In this document: positions 6,642 to 9,106 of the stretch, piece by piece
Layout of the letters: each line of letters starts with the position of its first letter
Numbering within the stretch: the stretch's first letter is position 1
Assembly (NCBI GenBank): GCA_003476685.1
Contig: DMVN01000225.1
Location: forward strand, 1-9,106
Direction: 5' to 3'
Origin: Acidobacteriota bacterium
GTDB taxonomy: Bacteria > Acidobacteriota > Aminicenantia > Aminicenantales > Saccharicenantaceae
DNA: 9,106 nucleotides
Translations under genes and position numbers: made by a program
Notes under the pieces: generated by a model
What the model was told of the DNA's origin: nothing
Database searches by the model: none
What the model saw: only the letters and a program-made list of their open reading frames with translations

Positions 6642-9106
6642 ATGAAGAAAGGGTCAATCAAAGCAAAGCTTTTTTCTCTGAGCCTGATCCTGTTACTACT
6701 GGCACCACTGGCTGTATCGCAGACCATTGAATACGGCAAGATCACCGGCGTCATCGCGGATGAAGAAGGTGCACCTCTGCCCGGAGTCACCGTTGAGATT
6801 ACCGGACCCGCTTTGATGGGCGGGAAGAGAGCTACCACCACCTCGGCCCGGGGCAGCTATGTATTTATGAATGTGCCGCCCGGCAGGTACACGCTGACAG
6901 CTTCCCTGCCAGGCTTTAAGACCAGCAAACAGGAAAATATCGCCATCTCGGCCGGTTCTTCAGTGGTGGTTGACATCAAGATGGAAATCGGCAAGCTGGA
7001 GGAGACGGTGACCGTAACTGCGGCCGGACCGGTGGTAGATGCCAAAACTTCCACGGTGGCCACCAACATCAACAGCGAGTTGCTGGCCAAGCTGCCGACC
7101 AGCCGTGATGCCTTTTATGATCTGGCTCTGAGCACCCCGGGCATGGTAGCCCAGGGTAAGGATGGAAGCTGGCTGCCGAGCCCCAATGCTTATGGTGGTT
7201 CTTCCAACGAAAACGTCTTCTTGATCAACGGGGTTAACACCACCAACCCCAGGTCATCGGCCTACGGCTCGCTGGTTAACGTCAACTACAACGCCGTGGA
7301 GGAGGTCAGAGTTATTGCTCTTGGTTCCAAGGCCGAGTATGGCAGCTATTCCGGAGTGGCCATTGACGTTCTGACCAAATCCGGAAGCAACGAATTCCAC
7401 GGAAATTTTATGGTCAACGGCGCGCCCAAGAAATGGATCGCCGACAACCAGCCCAAGCCGGAAACTCCCGGAGAAGAGGTAATTCTGGGTGATTTTGGTC
7501 CGTTCGGGGAAAAATTGTTCATCGGACCGGGGGATGACATCCTCAACAAGAACACCAAGGAATATGAGTTCAACTTCACTCTGGGCGGCCCCATCAAAAA
7601 GGACAAGGTCTGGTTCTACGGCGGTGTGGATTACATCCGGTCTGAATCCAAAACCCCCTTCTGGCCGGTGCCCAACAGGTACTGGGGACGGTTTGGTGAT
7701 ATCAAGCTGACCACCGAACCCTGGACCAACCACCGGGCCTGGATTTCCTATCACTATGAAAGGAATAAGGGGGATGGCTGGACCTGGAACCCGCACTGGG
7801 ATGAGACCATGACCTACGGCCAGAACAGCTCCACTCACAGCGTTTCCGCTCAGTGGCAGTACATGGCCACCGGCAAGACCATTTTCACCCTGAAGTACCT
7901 GGGTTTCTGGCGGGATGACCAGCCCTTTATACCATCGGATGCGCCGGACCATCCCGGCTACATCAACTGGTGGAAGTGGAATGTCTACGGCATAAACGGC
8001 GCCTTTCCCTATGTCGAAGCCCAGAAATCCAGCCGTAACACCATCCAGGCCGACATGTCCTATTATGCCGAAAACTTCCTGGGTGAGCATGACATCAAGT
8101 TTGGAGTTCAGTACACCAGGGGCCGCGGCAACTGGCTGGGTGGCTACTTCCAGAATTACGCCAACTTTGCCTATCCGGCTCCCTGGGTCCAGTACATCCC
8201 GTGGCTGCAGAGCTGGTACGGAGCCACCGGACTGGTTTTCTACAACCGCCAGACCTGGTTGAATCCCTTCCTGACCGTCAGGACGGCTGACCAGATGGGC
8301 ATCTTTTTGGATGACCAGTGGACGCCTCACAAGAGGTTAACCATCAACTTGGGCCTGCGTTTTGACCGGATGACCACCAAGTACGGCAAGGGAAAAGTCT
8401 ATGAGTATGTAAACAGCCCGGAGGAAATTAACACCGGCCTGAAAGTTCTGAGAGACAGAGAGGGCAGCGGCAACATTTTTGACTTCAAGCTGTTCTCGCC
8501 TCGTATCGGGCTGACCTACGCCCTGACCAGGGACATGAAGACTATCTTCCGGGTGAGCTATGGTCGCTACTATCTGCCGCTCAGCGTGGAATACCTGAGA
8601 AGGTTCGGCCCGGACATGCCCATAGCCAACATCCATTACATCTTCTACAACATCCCCTTTAACCTGGTTGACCTGGACGGAGACAACTGGATTTCGGCCG
8701 ATGAAACCACCAATGCGGCCAGGTACCTTTACGGAGATACCTATGTTGACCCGAATTCCCGTCCGAGCTGGTGGGATGAATATCAGGAGGATGATTATTC
8801 CTGGCAGTTGAAGGTCAAAGAAGGAACCAAGGACCAGCACACCGACCAGATTACCCTCAACCTGGAAAGGGAAATAATCAAGGACCTGTCGTTGAGCGCT
8901 ACCTATATCTGGAAAAGGACCGGCAACATCTTTGTCAACTGGCCGTTGAATCAAGTTACCCAGGAACCTTTTGAATACGAACGCAAAAGCTTCACCACGG
9001 ACTATGGCGAGACTGTTTCCCTGTACAGCGTTGTCCTGGAAGATTATAACGAGGACGGTGTCATCAACGGGGCTGACGTGGGCTGGATAGGTTCCCACCT
9101 GGATTA
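6642..9106 (+). CDS. Oar-like TonB-dependent receptor with N-terminal CarboxypepD_reg domain (3' truncated)
   Basis: The frame is open from the ATG at 6642 to the window end, 821 codons without a stop; the C-terminal barrel strands lie outside. AGGAGGG (6631-6637) precedes the start by 4 nt. Residues 1-26 are a signal peptide with likely cleavage after A-V-S26. Residues 32-115 form a CarboxypepD_reg-like domain (A-P-L-P-G-V-T, P-P-G-R-Y-T-L-T), followed by E-E-T-V-T-V-T-A (120-127), the usual lead into the plug. The plug (about 130-250) shows L-I-N-G-V-N (194-199) and V-L-T-K-S-G-S-N-E-F-H-G (243-254). The rest is outer-membrane beta-barrel with long loops. Such receptors import large or bulky ligands using TonB energy. 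Residues 498-539 have 14 aromatics in 42, and two calcium-type loops occur at 677-688 and 801-812. The gene has its own promoter and leader. Family is clear; the ligand is not. Confidence 0.92.
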   Translation, partial: MKKGSIKAKLFSLSLILLLLAPLAVSQTIEYGKITGVIADEEGAPLPGVTVEITGPALMGGKRATTTSARGSYVFMNVPPGRYTLTASLPGFKTSKQENIAISAGSSVVVDIKMEIGKLEETVTVTAAGPVVDAKTSTVATNINSELLAKLPTSRDAFYDLALSTPGMVAQGKDGSWLPSPNAYGGSSNENVFLINGVNTTNPRSSAYGSLVNVNYNAVEEVRVIALGSKAEYGSYSGVAIDVLTKSGSNEFHGNFMVNGAPKKWIADNQPKPETPGEEVILGDFGPFGEKLFIGPGDDILNKNTKEYEFNFTLGGPIKKDKVWFYGGVDYIRSESKTPFWPVPNRYWGRFGDIKLTTEPWTNHRAWISYHYERNKGDGWTWNPHWDETMTYGQNSSTHSVSAQWQYMATGKTIFTLKYLGFWRDDQPFIPSDAPDHPGYINWWKWNVYGINGAFPYVEAQKSSRNTIQADMSYYAENFLGEHDIKFGVQYTRGRGNWLGGYFQNYANFAYPAPWVQYIPWLQSWYGATGLVFYNRQTWLNPFLTVRTADQMGIFLDDQWTPHKRLTINLGLRFDRMTTKYGKGKVYEYVNSPEEINTGLKVLRDREGSGNIFDFKLFSPRIGLTYALTRDMKTIFRVSYGRYYLPLSVEYLRRFGPDMPIANIHYIFYNIPFNLVDLDGDNWISADETTNAARYLYGDTYVDPNSRPSWWDEYQEDDYSWQLKVKEGTKDQHTDQITLNLEREIIKDLSLSATYIWKRTGNIFVNWPLNQVTQEPFEYERKSFTTDYGETVSLYSVVLEDYNEDGVINGADVGWIGSHLD
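8670..8705 (+). other. EF-hand-type calcium loop in the receptor barrel region
   Basis: Receptor residues 677-688 read D-L-D-G-D-N-W-I-S-A-D-E. This fits the 12-residue EF-hand loop with acidic ligands at 1, 3, 5 and 12, hydroxyl at 9 and Ile at 8. Glycine is at 4 instead of the usual 6. It probably lies in an extracellular loop, where calcium could rigidify the ligand-binding surface. Flanking helices are not evident, so it may be an isolated loop. Confidence 0.5.
9042..9077 (+). other. Dockerin-like calcium loop in the receptor
   Basis: Receptor residues 801-812 read D-Y-N-E-D-G-V-I-N-G-A-D, with ligands at 1, 3, 5, 9 and 12, Gly at 6 and Ile at 8. The following V-G-W-I-G-S-H-L resembles the helix after a dockerin repeat. 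A single repeat is visible; the window ends 29 nt later, so a second one cannot be excluded. Confidence 0.5.

Noticed and set aside
7254..9098. Two long reverse-strand ORFs (358 and 253 codons) opposite the receptor gene
   Set aside because: They are antisense shadows. The + strand encodes an unmistakable TonB-dependent receptor with few codons that read as stops on the other strand, and the reverse translations show no domain or signal.
1..9106. CRISPR array, insertion sequence, tRNA or rRNA
   Set aside because: No regularly spaced direct repeats, transposase motifs, terminal inverted repeats or cloverleaf-type sequences were found on either strand.

Overview
The window looks like part of a Gram-negative bacterial chromosome from a saprophytic, polymer- or glycan-using lineage. 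The evidence is a TonB-dependent receptor that begins with a carboxypeptidase-regulatory-like (CarboxypepD_reg) domain, an alkaline-phosphatase-superfamily 'sulfatase' fused to TPR repeats, a small CarboxypepD_reg-TPR protein and an exported GH116 glycosidase. This combination, with moderately high GC and strong AGGAGG-type ribosome sites, is most reminiscent of Acidobacteriota or Aminicenantota. That assignment is an inference from protein style; no marker gene is present. Every real gene is on the + strand.

Layout. Positions 1-85 hold the last 27 codons and stop of an unidentified upstream gene. After only 4 nt comes a complete exported GH116 (GBA2-type) beta-glycosidase (90-2702). A 306-nt gap (2703-3008) has no convincing gene. 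Next are a membrane-anchored sulfatase-like hydrolase with a long C-terminal TPR domain (3009-5402) and, through a 4-nt ATGA overlap, an exported CarboxypepD_reg + TPR protein (5399-6370). A 271-nt gap carries the best regulatory signals of the window: a consensus-like sigma-70 promoter (TTGACA, 17 nt, TTAAAT), a very strong Shine-Dalgarno site before a 10-codon leader ORF, and a hairpin with a competing pairing that could cover the next ribosome site. It leads into a large Oar-like TonB-dependent receptor (6642 to the window end), which is cut off by the edge.

How the genes may work together (inference). The receptor would bring an oligomeric, probably aromatic-face-binding ligand across the outer membrane, and the exported GH116 could hydrolyse glycosidic bonds in the same compartment. 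The sulfatase-like enzyme has a Thr where sulfatases carry the formylglycine precursor Cys/Ser, so it may be a phosphodiesterase or phosphotransferase rather than a sulfatase. Its TPR domain and the translationally coupled TPR partner suggest a periplasmic protein assembly. I see no CRISPR array, mobile element, tRNA or rRNA.

The points most worth a second look are the leader ORF and hairpin before the receptor, the Thr-x-Pro-x-His active site of the sulfatase homologue, two EF-hand/dockerin-like calcium loops and an extremely aromatic segment in the receptor, and the coupled TPR pair.
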